Origin: CAYPPG01 sp964412555
Lineage (GTDB): Bacteria; Hinthialibacterota; Hinthialibacteria; Hinthialibacterales; Hinthialibacteraceae
Length of the DNA stretch: 64,000 bases
Assembly (NCBI GenBank): GCA_964412555.1
Contig: CAYPPG010000039.1
Coordinates: forward strand, 6,212 to 70,211
Reading direction: 5' to 3'
In this document: positions 15,430-23,074 of the stretch, piece after piece
Numbering within the stretch: position 1 is the stretch's first letter
Layout of the letters: each line of letters starts with the position of its first letter
Position numbers and translations under genes: made by a program
The notes under the pieces: model-generated
What the model was told of the DNA's origin: nothing
What the model saw: the letters and a program-made list of their open reading frames with translations, nothing else
Databases searched by the model: none

Positions 15430-17448
15430 TCAGTCTCGGCTGATGGATATGAATAACAACTCACCGTATTTCGAATAATGCCGCCGAAGAATCGCGGTGG
15501 GCAAACGTTTGTGAATTTCGTCCGCTTTCTCTTCATGCCGGGCATCAAGCACAACCGTCAACGGACGGCTGATCAATTTACTTGGTAATTTTTTTGTATT
15601 TCTTCCCAAACAATCTTTTGCCAGAAACTGCACACTCCCACTTCCGAAGGAGAAATGATTCCCAGGGAAACAATACGTAAACGCTTTTGGTCCTCGTTCC
15701 GCTACAAAATATGCCATCCTTGTTTGCTTATAATGAACACTTTTCGGGGAAATATTTTCTGCATATGTCTCAAAATAATAGCGCACATTGATCCTCATGC
15801 CGACCAGCATAATGATCACGAGAGATATCAACATAAGTGTATACTGAGATCGTTTTTTCCATTGTGCGTGAATCAAGTCAGAAAAAATACCACCGATTTG
15901 TACAAAGAAAAGCCCTGTACATCCAGTCAGTCGCGGATAGAAAGGAGTATCGATTGTCAGGAATCCTCCCGCAAATAGAATCCCCCCAATCCATAAGAAC
16001 GGAATCGCTCTCCGCACTTCATAAAAACGATATCCGGCGATGATTGAGCCAAACAGAAAGAAAACCGCAGAAATTGGATTCAAAAACGGCATGCTCCCGC
16101 CATATTGACTGCTTGTATCCAAATACAAAATCGGGGCTAAAAACGAACGTTCAAACTGTTTCATCCAAACCAGAGCTGTGTCGCCACCCGCTTGATAGAC
16201 ATCGTTTTGATGATCGAAATTCTCGGAATTCCAAATTCCCACCGAATTTGCTCTTACAGCAAAAATATCCGTTCTTTCCGAAACCGTGAGGTCATGAACG
16301 ACGAGCGGCGCAATCACAAGGCCGGCAATGAAAAAGGGAAGGCCGATCGAGGTAAGAAACCATGAAAAACGGATTCGTTGAAAGACCAGCAGCCAAATTT
16401 GTGACATAAGCCATAGAATCGGCAAGATATGATTGGCTTGATAAGAAAGCAATGAAAATCCAAGTAAAAGGCCGGATGCAGTACAAACTGCGAGAGATCG
16501 TGTCCGGTTGGTAAATACCCATAAACAAAGTACCGCAACGGCGAAGAAAATCGATTGAATATAATGCACTCCACAATGCATCAAATGTATAAATACAACA
16601 TTGGAAATCAATAACAGGGAACTCAGCACCGCCGCGAATGTGCCCCAAAATGACCGCACCAGAAAAAAGAAGGGGATGATAGTCAATAAACCCATAACGA
16701 CTGTGCTCATCCGCAGGCCGAATAGATTATCGCCAAAACAATACAATCCGCAGGCTGGGATGAAATAAAAAAATTGTGGGATTGCATACCATGAGACAGA
16801 AAAAAATGTCTCGATATTTCCATTCATCAATTTTCGTGCGTGGACACCGACCATCCCTTCGTCTCCGTGAACGGTGATCGGTACGCTGGTCAATCGGTAT
16901 ACACCCAACGAGAAGCAGAGCAATAAAAGCAAACCTATAATAATAAAAACTTTTCTCGATTGGTTTCTTAGAAAAAGTAGAAAAGGTCTGCGAATGGAGT
17001 AAAGGGTGAATAAAATAAAACCGATCCAAACATATCGAGCGAGATACGCATGCGGCGGTTTGCGGTATTGCACCTGCGTCATGTCCCAAGCGGCCACTTC
17101 GAGACGAAATCCGATGAGGGAAGCTTTTCGAATGAACCAGATGGCAGCAATGGCGAGGATCAATCCGATGAAAAACGGTCGCCAGGAAATATCATTTTGA
17201 GCCGAATGATGCGGGCAGGGATGCCCGCGCTCCGACAAACGGCATGAGAGATCGTTTTGTTTGCTTGGTGCTTCATAGGGCAAACCGTCATCAAATTCGA
17301 ATTCATCCCGCCTTCGCGTAAAAAGGAGATAGACCATCGTTCCGGCGGCAATATAGAGGATAAGCCCGATGGAAACTGCATCGTTTTGTATCCAATACTG
17401 CGCCAAACAGCCGATTCCAAAAACAAGAATCCATGCCGCTACCTGCAT
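15430..17448 (-). CDS. Polytopic PMT/ArnT-like glycosyltransferase (GT39/GT83 type)
   Basis: About 672 residues and roughly 12 membrane spans. The first luminal or periplasmic loop has VHGDEGMVGVHARKLMNG, where the Asp-Glu pair matches the catalytic acid of C-type glycosyltransferases using polyprenyl-phosphate sugars. Start 17448 (MQVAAW) is preferred, with AGGAGG 10 bases before it. The longer frame to 17592 runs through the dispersed repeats at 17521-17583, which are clearly not coding. Near residue 60-90 an in-frame palindromic repeat is inserted (see 17182-17259). Acceptor unknown; the neighbour is a phospholipid methyltransferase-like gene. Confidence 0.75.
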   Translation of the reverse strand: MQVAAWILVFGIGCLAQYWIQNDAVSIGLILYIAAGTMVYLLFTRRRDEFEFDDGLPYEAPSKQNDLSCRLSERGHPCPHHSAQNDISWRPFFIGLILAIAAIWFIRKASLIGFRLEVAAWDMTQVQYRKPPHAYLARYVWIGFILFTLYSIRRPFLLFLRNQSRKVFIIIGLLLLLCFSLGVYRLTSVPITVHGDEGMVGVHARKLMNGNIETFFSVSWYAIPQFFYFIPACGLYCFGDNLFGLRMSTVVMGLLTIIPFFFLVRSFWGTFAAVLSSLLLISNVVFIHLMHCGVHYIQSIFFAVAVLCLWVFTNRTRSLAVCTASGLLLGFSLLSYQANHILPILWLMSQIWLLVFQRIRFSWFLTSIGLPFFIAGLVIAPLVVHDLTVSERTDIFAVRANSVGIWNSENFDHQNDVYQAGGDTALVWMKQFERSFLAPILYLDTSSQYGGSMPFLNPISAVFFLFGSIIAGYRFYEVRRAIPFLWIGGILFAGGFLTIDTPFYPRLTGCTGLFFVQIGGIFSDLIHAQWKKRSQYTLMLISLVIIMLVGMRINVRYYFETYAENISPKSVHYKQTRMAYFVAERGPKAFTYCFPGNHFSFGSGSVQFLAKDCLGRNTKKLPSKLISRPLTVVLDARHEEKADEIHKRLPTAILRRHYSKYGELLFISISRD
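17182..17259. repeat. Palindromic repeat inserted in frame inside the glycosyltransferase gene
   Basis: The hairpin GCGGGCAGGGATGCCCGC (17211-17228) followed by GCTCC is a copy of the family seen at 17521, 17562 and 19469. It is flanked by similar segments, 17182-17199 and 17241-17259, that encode QNDISWR and QNDLSCR. This looks like a duplicated target or a local duplication around the insertion. The added peptide LSERGHPCPHHSA keeps the frame and lies in a hydrophilic loop between membrane spans, where it may be tolerated. Confidence 0.75.
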
Positions 17449-17520
17449 CGATCGGAATCCTCCTATGCAATGCATATTTAGTGGAAATTTACACACGGTC
17501 AAGCACTCGATAAATAAATT

Positions 17521-17583
17521 GGAGCGCGGACATCTTGTCCGCCTGAAGCACGTAAATAATTGGAGCGCGGACATCTTGCCCGC
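17521..17583. repeat. Two tandem copies of the GGAGCGC palindromic repeat
   Basis: 17521-17542 and 17562-17583 carry GGAGCGCGGACATCTTG followed by TCCGC or CCCGC, 41 bases apart and both preceded by AATT. In each the GCGGACA / TGTCCGC (or TGCCCGC) arms form a hairpin. They lie in the gap between the divergent glycosyltransferase and thpR genes. The second copy has one base that weakens the stem. Confidence 0.8.
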
Positions 17584-17656
17584 ATCTATCACTCAAAACT
17601 AGTGAAAATTGATTCCCCTTCGTCTATGATAAAGAAAAAAGAAACAGGAAAGTTCG

Positions 17657-18214
17657 ATGCGTGCATTTATTTCAATTAATTTAACCGATCCTATCCGCGA
17701 ATCGATTTTGGAATTTCAAGAATCACAAGGAAAAATCATCCGGAATATCCGCTGGACGAAACCGGAGAACATTCATCTGACATTGAAATTTCTCGGCGAA
17801 ATCGAAGAAGAAACGGTCAACAAATTGGCGGAAACATTGCAGCCTATCGAAGGGCAATTCTCTCCTTTCCCAGTCGATATCGGAAGCGTCGGCAAGTTCC
17901 CCCCCAAAGGTCCATTATCCATACTATGGGTGGGTCTCCTCAAAGGAACCAGCGGAGTGATGGCATTGGAAAATAGCATTCGGGAAGCGATGGAGGCAGC
18001 CAAAATCCCATTTGACAAAAAATCGTTCGTCCCCCATCTTACCATCGGTCGTGCTATGAAAAACAAAAAAGTATTTTTCGACAACATCAACGATTTTGAA
18101 AAACTCTCCTTTGGCACATTACAAGTCGAATCTTTTCACCTCATGCAAAGCGATTTAAAGCCTTCCGGACCGATTTACACGGAACGAATCCGATTCACAT
18201 TTCAAAGCAGATAA
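17657..18214 (+). CDS. thpR: RNA 2',3'-cyclic phosphodiesterase (2'-5' RNA ligase family)
   Basis: 185 residues, normal for the 2H phosphoesterase family. Both catalytic His motifs are present: HLTLKFLG (H40) and HLTIGRA (H127). The N-terminal MRAFISINL and the pattern LHPIEGQ-like region before the second half fit ThpR/LigT. Cytoplasmic; it hydrolyses 2',3'-cyclic phosphate RNA ends. GGAAAG lies before the ATG. It is likely transcribed alone or with the membrane acyltransferase downstream. Confidence 0.9.
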   Translation: MRAFISINLTDPIRESILEFQESQGKIIRNIRWTKPENIHLTLKFLGEIEEETVNKLAETLQPIEGQFSPFPVDIGSVGKFPPKGPLSILWVGLLKGTSGVMALENSIREAMEAAKIPFDKKSFVPHLTIGRAMKNKKVFFDNINDFEKLSFGTLQVESFHLMQSDLKPSGPIYTERIRFTFQSR

Positions 18215-18326
18215 AGTGCCCTCTCGGCTAAGGCTATACGAAAAAACAGAATAATGAGAAGATAAGATGCATAAATGCCATGAGAATGGTATCAGCACCA
18301 CTGTTTTTACTTGGAGTGAATAAACG

Positions 18327-19415
18327 ATGAGTGACATAGTAACCGAAAAGGCTTCCAAACGCTTGGTTTGTCTCGATGCTTTTCGCGGTGCGATCATGAT
18401 CTCTCTCATTTCGCACGGATTTGGTTTTTCCGCTTTCGAAGGGCACCCCTGGCTGGGATTTTTAGCTCGGCATACCGAGCATGTTCCGTGGGAAGGAGCT
18501 GTCTATTGGGATTTGATTCAACCGGCGTTCATGTTCATGGTGGGGGTCGCCATGCCCTTCGCCTATGCCAAAAGGCGATCGATCGGAGAATCGCATTCGA
18601 GGATTAGTATTCATGTGATTCGGCGTTGTGTGAACTTGTTTCTCATTGCCGCACTTTTCACTTCGATTCATGCGGGGCGTCCGACATTTACATTGGTGAA
18701 TGTTCTCCCCCAGATTGCGTTTGGGTATTTCGTGACATTTTTTGTCTTGCACAAGAGTTATAAAACGCAGGGAATAACCGCTGCACTGATCCTGATTGTG
18801 TATACCATCGTATGGATGCTCTATCCCTACAACGATCCGGCCGGCCCTTTTGCGCATAGCCATCAAAATATGGGCGGTGATTTTGAACAGTGGATCATGG
18901 GCAAACACAGTTCGGGATATTGGGTGTCTTTGAACGCGATTCCATCAACTTCGACCATCATTGCAGGCGCGATGTGCGGGCGGCTGCTTGCGAGCGACCG
19001 TACCCATCAACAAATCATGAAAATCCTGGGGATCTCCGCTGTTGCATTAATTGCATCCGGATGGTTGTTAGGTTTTTATATCCCCATCGTGAAACGAATT
19101 CTGACCGCATCCTTTGCCTTGTATTCGACCGGATGGTCGATTCTGTTCCTTCTCCTTTTTTATTGGGTGATCGAAGTGTTGGAGTACAAACGCTGGTCAT
19201 TTTTCCTGATCGTGATAGGAATGAATTCCATCGCCGCCTATGTTGTTTTCCAACTATTCCGGGGCTGGATCGACAATTCTGTTTTTATTTTCAGCCGGCC
19301 GGTCGTTGAATGGATGGGAATATATGGTTCGGTGCTGCAAGCCTTATTGGTTTTAGGCGTACAGTGGTATATCTTTTATTTCTTCTACAAAAAGAAAGTG
19401 TTCTTCAAAGTGTAA
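18327..19415 (+). CDS. Membrane acyltransferase-like protein (DUF5009 / HGSNAT-like)
   Basis: 362 residues and about 10 membrane helices. It opens with RLVCLDAFRGAIMISLISHGFG (as positions about 12-33), the pattern of heparan-alpha-glucosaminide N-acetyltransferase catalytic-domain proteins and DUF5009. In HGSNAT a His in this region carries or accepts the acetyl group. WDLIQPAFMFMVGVAMPFA is the next conserved block. Bacterial members probably acetylate amino sugars across the membrane, which would fit glycan catabolism by nearby secreted enzymes. The exact substrate is not inferable. Confidence 0.75.
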   Translation: MSDIVTEKASKRLVCLDAFRGAIMISLISHGFGFSAFEGHPWLGFLARHTEHVPWEGAVYWDLIQPAFMFMVGVAMPFAYAKRRSIGESHSRISIHVIRRCVNLFLIAALFTSIHAGRPTFTLVNVLPQIAFGYFVTFFVLHKSYKTQGITAALILIVYTIVWMLYPYNDPAGPFAHSHQNMGGDFEQWIMGKHSSGYWVSLNAIPSTSTIIAGAMCGRLLASDRTHQQIMKILGISAVALIASGWLLGFYIPIVKRILTASFALYSTGWSILFLLLFYWVIEVLEYKRWSFFLIVIGMNSIAAYVVFQLFRGWIDNSVFIFSRPVVEWMGIYGSVLQALLVLGVQWYIFYFFYKKKVFFKV

Positions 19416-19452
19416 AGAAAGTGTCTAGCCCATGTTGATGAGGCAATCGATG

Positions 19453-19550
19453 ACTGGGAGCGCTAACTGGGAGCGCGGACATCCCTGTCCGCTTTTACTG
19501 CGCACAAGATAATCGACTCACTCCCCATGCAGGCAAGATGCCTGCGCTCC
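19453..19550. repeat. GGAGCGC palindromic repeats in opposite orientation
   Basis: A palindrome with core GCGGACATCCCTGTCCGC (19475-19492) follows GGGAGC. A partial tandem ACTGGGAGCGC occurs at 19453-19463 and again at 19466-19476. On the other side, GCAGGCAAGATGCCTGC (19529-19545) followed by GCTCC is the same family inverted. The pair lies between the convergent ends of the acyltransferase and beta-helix genes and could stop transcription from both sides. Confidence 0.75.
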
Positions 19551-19589
19551 GACCGATCTTAGATAATTTCTTGGCGTGCGTAAGATGAG

Positions 19590-20612
19590 CTAGTAAATAC
19601 CCCACCATTCAACCGTCACCGGTTCCGCCGCCACAGAGCCGGCATTCAATCCATCCAACCCAAGTCCTTGCGCCGGAGAATCCGGCTGCAGATTGAAATC
19701 CAGTTCAGACTGTACCGTATCCGGAGCAACGTTGACATAGCGAGGATTCTCTACAATGGAATCGGCAACGGTCACATTTTCCGGATGGCTGCTGCCCACA
19801 TCACCTTCGGCAACAAGATCCCACGTGACGGAATTCCGGATCGTCAATATACCGGCTCGGGCACTGAGCTCGTTGTTGATGTCCTCTCCCATTCCATTGG
19901 TTCCCAGAAAAATGGAATGGGTGATTTCCACAACGGGACCCGGGTTAGGAGCGGTTTCCGGCTCGTCCAACTGAATGATGATCATGGTCGGATAATTGAA
20001 AAAATCGCAATGATCAAAGTGTGCAAAGGTTGTATCCCGTAAGGTGATCGCCGGTCCAATCGAATCAAATGGATATTCCGGTGTCAACCCAAACACACAG
20101 TGATTGACCTCCATTGGTACTTCGGCGGTTCCAACAGTTCTGCCACCAGTGGATTTCAAGACGGTGCCGTTATCGATAAACCAACAGTTTTCGAATCGCA
20201 CTGTACCGCTGGAAGGAGAATCGAGGTTTCCGGTTCTTAGGTCGGCTACTCTGCCAAGGACATTGCGTATGGTAAGATTACGCATGATCAGTTCTCCGCG
20301 TACAGAGAGGGCGCGTGAATCCGCCTCGATGAGAGAATAATCGAGAAAATCCAATACTGTGGCATCTTCGCCTAATCCGCTTCCGTTCCCCTCTACGATA
20401 ATCTGTTTACCACTGTCGAAGCGTATCTGGGAGTCGAATTCATATATACCGGCCGCCAGTTGGAAAACGGTTCCCGTGCCGGAACTCCGGATCAATTGAG
20501 CAAGAATCGAAGCATCCGCCGGAACGATTTCTTCGATAATGTCCTGGGCTGTGAGGGGTAGACAACTACTCAGCAGAATACAGATTGCAAATATTGTTTT
20601 TTTAGTTATCAT
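19590..20612 (-). CDS. Secreted right-handed beta-helix protein
   Basis: 340 residues. The signal peptide is at about 1-22 (IFAICILLSSCLPLTA); the LSSC could also act as a lipobox. The body shows beta-helix rungs (GTVFQLAAGIYEFDSQIRFDSG, LIMRNLTIRNVLG, TVRFENCWFIDNGT, VVEITHSIFLGTNG). It resembles the pectate-lyase-fold proteins at 5018 and 27777 but shares no long identity with them. Function unknown, probably glycan binding or cleavage. TTTAGGAG precedes the start. The DUF1080 gene upstream on the same strand is separated by a terminator. Confidence 0.7.
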   Translation of the reverse strand: MITKKTIFAICILLSSCLPLTAQDIIEEIVPADASILAQLIRSSGTGTVFQLAAGIYEFDSQIRFDSGKQIIVEGNGSGLGEDATVLDFLDYSLIEADSRALSVRGELIMRNLTIRNVLGRVADLRTGNLDSPSSGTVRFENCWFIDNGTVLKSTGGRTVGTAEVPMEVNHCVFGLTPEYPFDSIGPAITLRDTTFAHFDHCDFFNYPTMIIIQLDEPETAPNPGPVVEITHSIFLGTNGMGEDINNELSARAGILTIRNSVTWDLVAEGDVGSSHPENVTVADSIVENPRYVNVAPDTVQSELDFNLQPDSPAQGLGLDGLNAGSVAAEPVTVEWWGIY

Positions 20613-20651
20613 AAGGTTGTCTCCTAAACGCTATTTCTAGTGAAAAAGAAA

Positions 20652-20675
20652 CAGGGCGCACATATTTGCGCCCTG
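20652..20675 (-). terminator. Rho-independent terminator after the DUF1080 gene
   Basis: The stem CAGGGCGCA / TGCGCCCTG with a six-base loop is followed on the minus strand by TTTCTTTTT. It lies 22 bases past the stop of the DUF1080 gene. It isolates that gene from the beta-helix gene downstream. Confidence 0.8.
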
Positions 20676-20696
20676 CTTTTGGTACATAAAAAAATA

Positions 20697-21386
20697 CTAC
20701 TCGATTTCTTGGATTTTCACATTTCTAAAATAAATTGGTGCACCGGCATGTTTGCCTTGCAAACCGATTTTTCCGTGGGTGGGAAGTTCGGCTTTAGGTT
20801 TACTGAGCCAGGAAGGAATTTCGCTGCCGTCGGGATTCGTTTCAGCGCTGGTCCATTTTTTCATATCCATTTTGGTGACAACTTTTCCGTTGAGCATGAC
20901 GCCGATCATGTTGTCTCTGCATTTGATGGTCATCCGGTTCCATTCGCCGGGTTTTTTGACGTTGCTTTCTTCCGGGGCCAGATGTCCGAAGATAGCGGCG
21001 CATTGCCATGTTTTTGGGCTAGTCGCCCATTTTTCCGCATAATCATCCGCGATCTGAATCTCGACGGAATTCGGAATCCAGTTCTTCGTGTTGCTGCAAT
21101 AGACGATGACACCGCTGTTCGTGCCTTCCGCGTTTTTAAATTCAAGGTCGATAATGAAATTATCGTAATCCTTTTTTGTCCAAATTGCTTGGTCTTCGCT
21201 GGCGGTCAGAATTCCATCTTCAAAAGTCCAGACACCTTCCGGAAAGTTTGCATTGGACAAATCCGGTTCGAATAAGGATTCCCAATTGCTGCTGTCGGGA
21301 TGTGTCGCTTCCGCACTTTCTTTCGCCGATGCGAACAGAGGGAAAACGAGTGTCACTGCCAAAATAAAGATAATGCTTCGTTTCAT
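20697..21386 (-). CDS. Secreted DUF1080 (3-keto-disaccharide hydrolase) protein
   Basis: 229 residues with signal peptide MKRSIIFILAVTLVFPLFASA. A single DUF1080 domain of concanavalin-like fold is visible: SLFEPDLSNANFPEGVWTFEDGILTASED is reduced here to LFEPDLSN and WTFEDGILTA, then FIIDLEFKNAEGTNSGV, VEIQIADDY, and the conserved ending GKIGLQGKHAGAPIYFRNVKI (about 20 residues). Members act on 3-keto sugars or bind glycans and are abundant in Planctomycetota and Verrucomicrobiota. AAAGGAAAG lies before the ATG. It is followed by a strong terminator, so it is probably monocistronic. Confidence 0.88.
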   Translation of the reverse strand: MKRSIIFILAVTLVFPLFASAKESAEATHPDSSNWESLFEPDLSNANFPEGVWTFEDGILTASEDQAIWTKKDYDNFIIDLEFKNAEGTNSGVIVYCSNTKNWIPNSVEIQIADDYAEKWATSPKTWQCAAIFGHLAPEESNVKKPGEWNRMTIKCRDNMIGVMLNGKVVTKMDMKKWTSAETNPDGSEIPSWLSKPKAELPTHGKIGLQGKHAGAPIYFRNVKIQEIE

Positions 21387-21720
21387 AATTCTTTCCTTTC
21401 TATTTGTTTGGATCCGGAATTTTGGATCAAATATGAATGAAATGATATGTGAATAGTCTCAGTTTACCTGAATGACTGATGAATTTGAAGAATAAGAGGA
21501 GAAACAAAATCGAAAATCAAAAGTAGGATTGTTCCCGAACGAATAGGAAGAAACAGAACTTCTCAAATACCATTTCTATCGGCTTTACGGCTTACCAGAG
21601 CCGGGATCAGGAGTACAATAGACTCTAAGGATATTTTATTGCATATTGGTTTGTTATAATGCATATTCGTGGGCGAATATTAAAATGAACGATAGAATTT
21701 TATGAGAGGGAGATGAATCT
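21387..21720. promoter_or_regulatory. Intergenic region with extended -10 promoter for the histidine kinase
   Basis: TGTTATAAT at 21653-21661 is a perfect extended -10 (TG-N-TATAAT), about 60 bases before the GTG start of the kinase. TTGCAT at 21640 is too close (10 bases) to be its -35. TGCATATT occurs twice, 20 bases apart (21641-21648 and 21661-21668), straddling the -10, which suggests a regulator site. Nothing else is seen in this gap. Confidence 0.5.
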
Positions 21721-22869
21721 GTGAAATCATTTGCTCAACCTGCAACGTATTTTGCATCTCCGGAAAGAGTGTCACAGGAAAGATTGGATCAGCAGATTGA
21801 ATTGAGCAGCAAAAATCCATTTGTGGATAGTCTACTGATGTCCGTTCATGGATTGGTGGCTGTTCTGAATGAGAACCGTCAAATTGTGGCATTGAATGAT
21901 ACATATTTGCGCGCTGTTGGTGGAGATCGGGCGGAAGATATCCTCGGATTACGTCCTGGTGAGTCCCTCAGATGTATTTATGCTAGTGAAATGACTGCCG
22001 GATGTGGTACAAGTCAATATTGCTCGACATGCGGAGCGGCCATAGCCATTGTTTCCGCCATGACCGCTTATGAAAGCGTTGAAAAAAAATGTGCGGTCAC
22101 GATCCATAAAAACGGCAAAGCAAAAGATGTGTGTTTTTCTGTAAAAGCAACACCTTTGACCGTGGAAGACGAAAAATACCTTCTGCTTTTTTTACGCGAT
22201 ATCACAAAAGATGAAATGCGAGTGGCTTTGGAACGCACATTTTTTCATGATATTCGCAATATTCTCGTCGGATTGATCGGGAACAGCGAAATGTTGAGAT
22301 TGAAAGGAGATGCTAGGAATTTGGAGTGGATTTCCAAAATCAGCTTTCTTTCTTCCCGCCTGGCGACGGAAATTGAACTTCATCGAGCGTTATTGCATGA
22401 TGAGAAGATGCAGTATTCTCTCAAGTTGCAGAATGTTTCTATTGATCAGATCGTAAAGGAATTGCGGGAACTTTTATCCCATCATCCTGCCGCAAAACAG
22501 AAAATTCTCCGCATGCCCTCTGAAAACTTGGATGAGACGATTCAAACCGATTTATCGCTGCTTTTACGTGTTTTGAATAATATGTTGATCAATGCTCTCG
22601 AAGCGACTCCACGGAACGGTGTCGTGAAAATGTGGTTTGAACAAGGAATAGACGGTACGACTTTTCATGTCTGGAATGCTCAACATATTCCGGAAGAGAT
22701 CGCCCGCCGGATTTTTCAATGCCATTTCACAACCAAAAAACAAGATGGAAGAGGGATTGGCACGTATGCGATGAAACTGCTTGGTGAAAATTTGCTAGGG
22801 GGCCGAGTTGATTTTTCCAGCTCCGAAGAAAAAGGAACGGATTTTTTCCTGTTTCTCCCTTGCAAGTAA
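21721..22869 (+). CDS. PAS-domain sensor histidine kinase with a cysteine cluster
   Basis: 382 residues, no membrane segment. The PAS-like domain is at about 30-165 (LLMSVHGLVAVLNENRQIVALNDTYL as about 38-63) and contains GCGTSQYCSTCGA with four closely spaced Cys or Gly-Cys positions. The kinase core has the H-box FFHDIRNILVGL (H176), N-box NNMLINALEATP, and glycine-rich DGRGIGTYAMKLLGENLLGG. All kinase motifs are intact. GTG start with GAGAGGGAG before it. No response regulator is adjacent. The cysteines suggest redox, metal or iron-sulphur sensing; this is inference. Confidence 0.85.
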   Translation: MKSFAQPATYFASPERVSQERLDQQIELSSKNPFVDSLLMSVHGLVAVLNENRQIVALNDTYLRAVGGDRAEDILGLRPGESLRCIYASEMTAGCGTSQYCSTCGAAIAIVSAMTAYESVEKKCAVTIHKNGKAKDVCFSVKATPLTVEDEKYLLLFLRDITKDEMRVALERTFFHDIRNILVGLIGNSEMLRLKGDARNLEWISKISFLSSRLATEIELHRALLHDEKMQYSLKLQNVSIDQIVKELRELLSHHPAAKQKILRMPSENLDETIQTDLSLLLRVLNNMLINALEATPRNGVVKMWFEQGIDGTTFHVWNAQHIPEEIARRIFQCHFTTKKQDGRGIGTYAMKLLGENLLGGRVDFSSSEEKGTDFFLFLPCK

Positions 22870-22887
22870 ATTGTAATCAATAAAGCA

Positions 22888-22978
22888 TAGCCGCCGGGAC
22901 GGCGGCTATATTGTGGTGCAGACCTCTGGTCTGCACTTGTCTCATAAAGATGTGCAGACCAGTGGTCCGCACCACAAT
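22888..22978. repeat. Nested palindromic repeat (ATTGTGGTGC type)
   Basis: Three hairpins follow each other: TAGCCGCC..GGCGGCTA (22888-22908), GTGCAGACC..GGTCTGCAC (22916-22936) and GTGCAGACC..GGTCCGCAC (22952-22972). The segments 22910-22936 and 22952-22978 are also near-perfect inverted copies of each other, both ending in ATTGTGGTGC or its complement. A related copy lies at 47723-47785. It sits after the kinase gene and may end its transcript. Confidence 0.8.
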
Positions 22979-23074
22979 TTTTTTATAAAGTCCATAACCG
23001 GTTCAATAAATGATGCAGAACGTACGTTCTTAATGGGAAAAAGTAATATTATGTGAAAGAGAGGGGATTTGCAA

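Noticed and set aside
17449..17592. N-terminal extension of the PMT-like glycosyltransferase
   Set aside because: This part is encoded by the two GGAGCGC repeats; a good ribosome site lies before ATG 17448.
20640..21275. A 211-codon plus-strand frame
   Set aside because: It is antisense to the well supported DUF1080 gene and begins in its terminator.
21640..21661. TTGCAT-TATAAT as a standard -35/-10 pair
   Set aside because: The spacer is only 10 bases; the extended -10 TGTTATAAT is the better reading.
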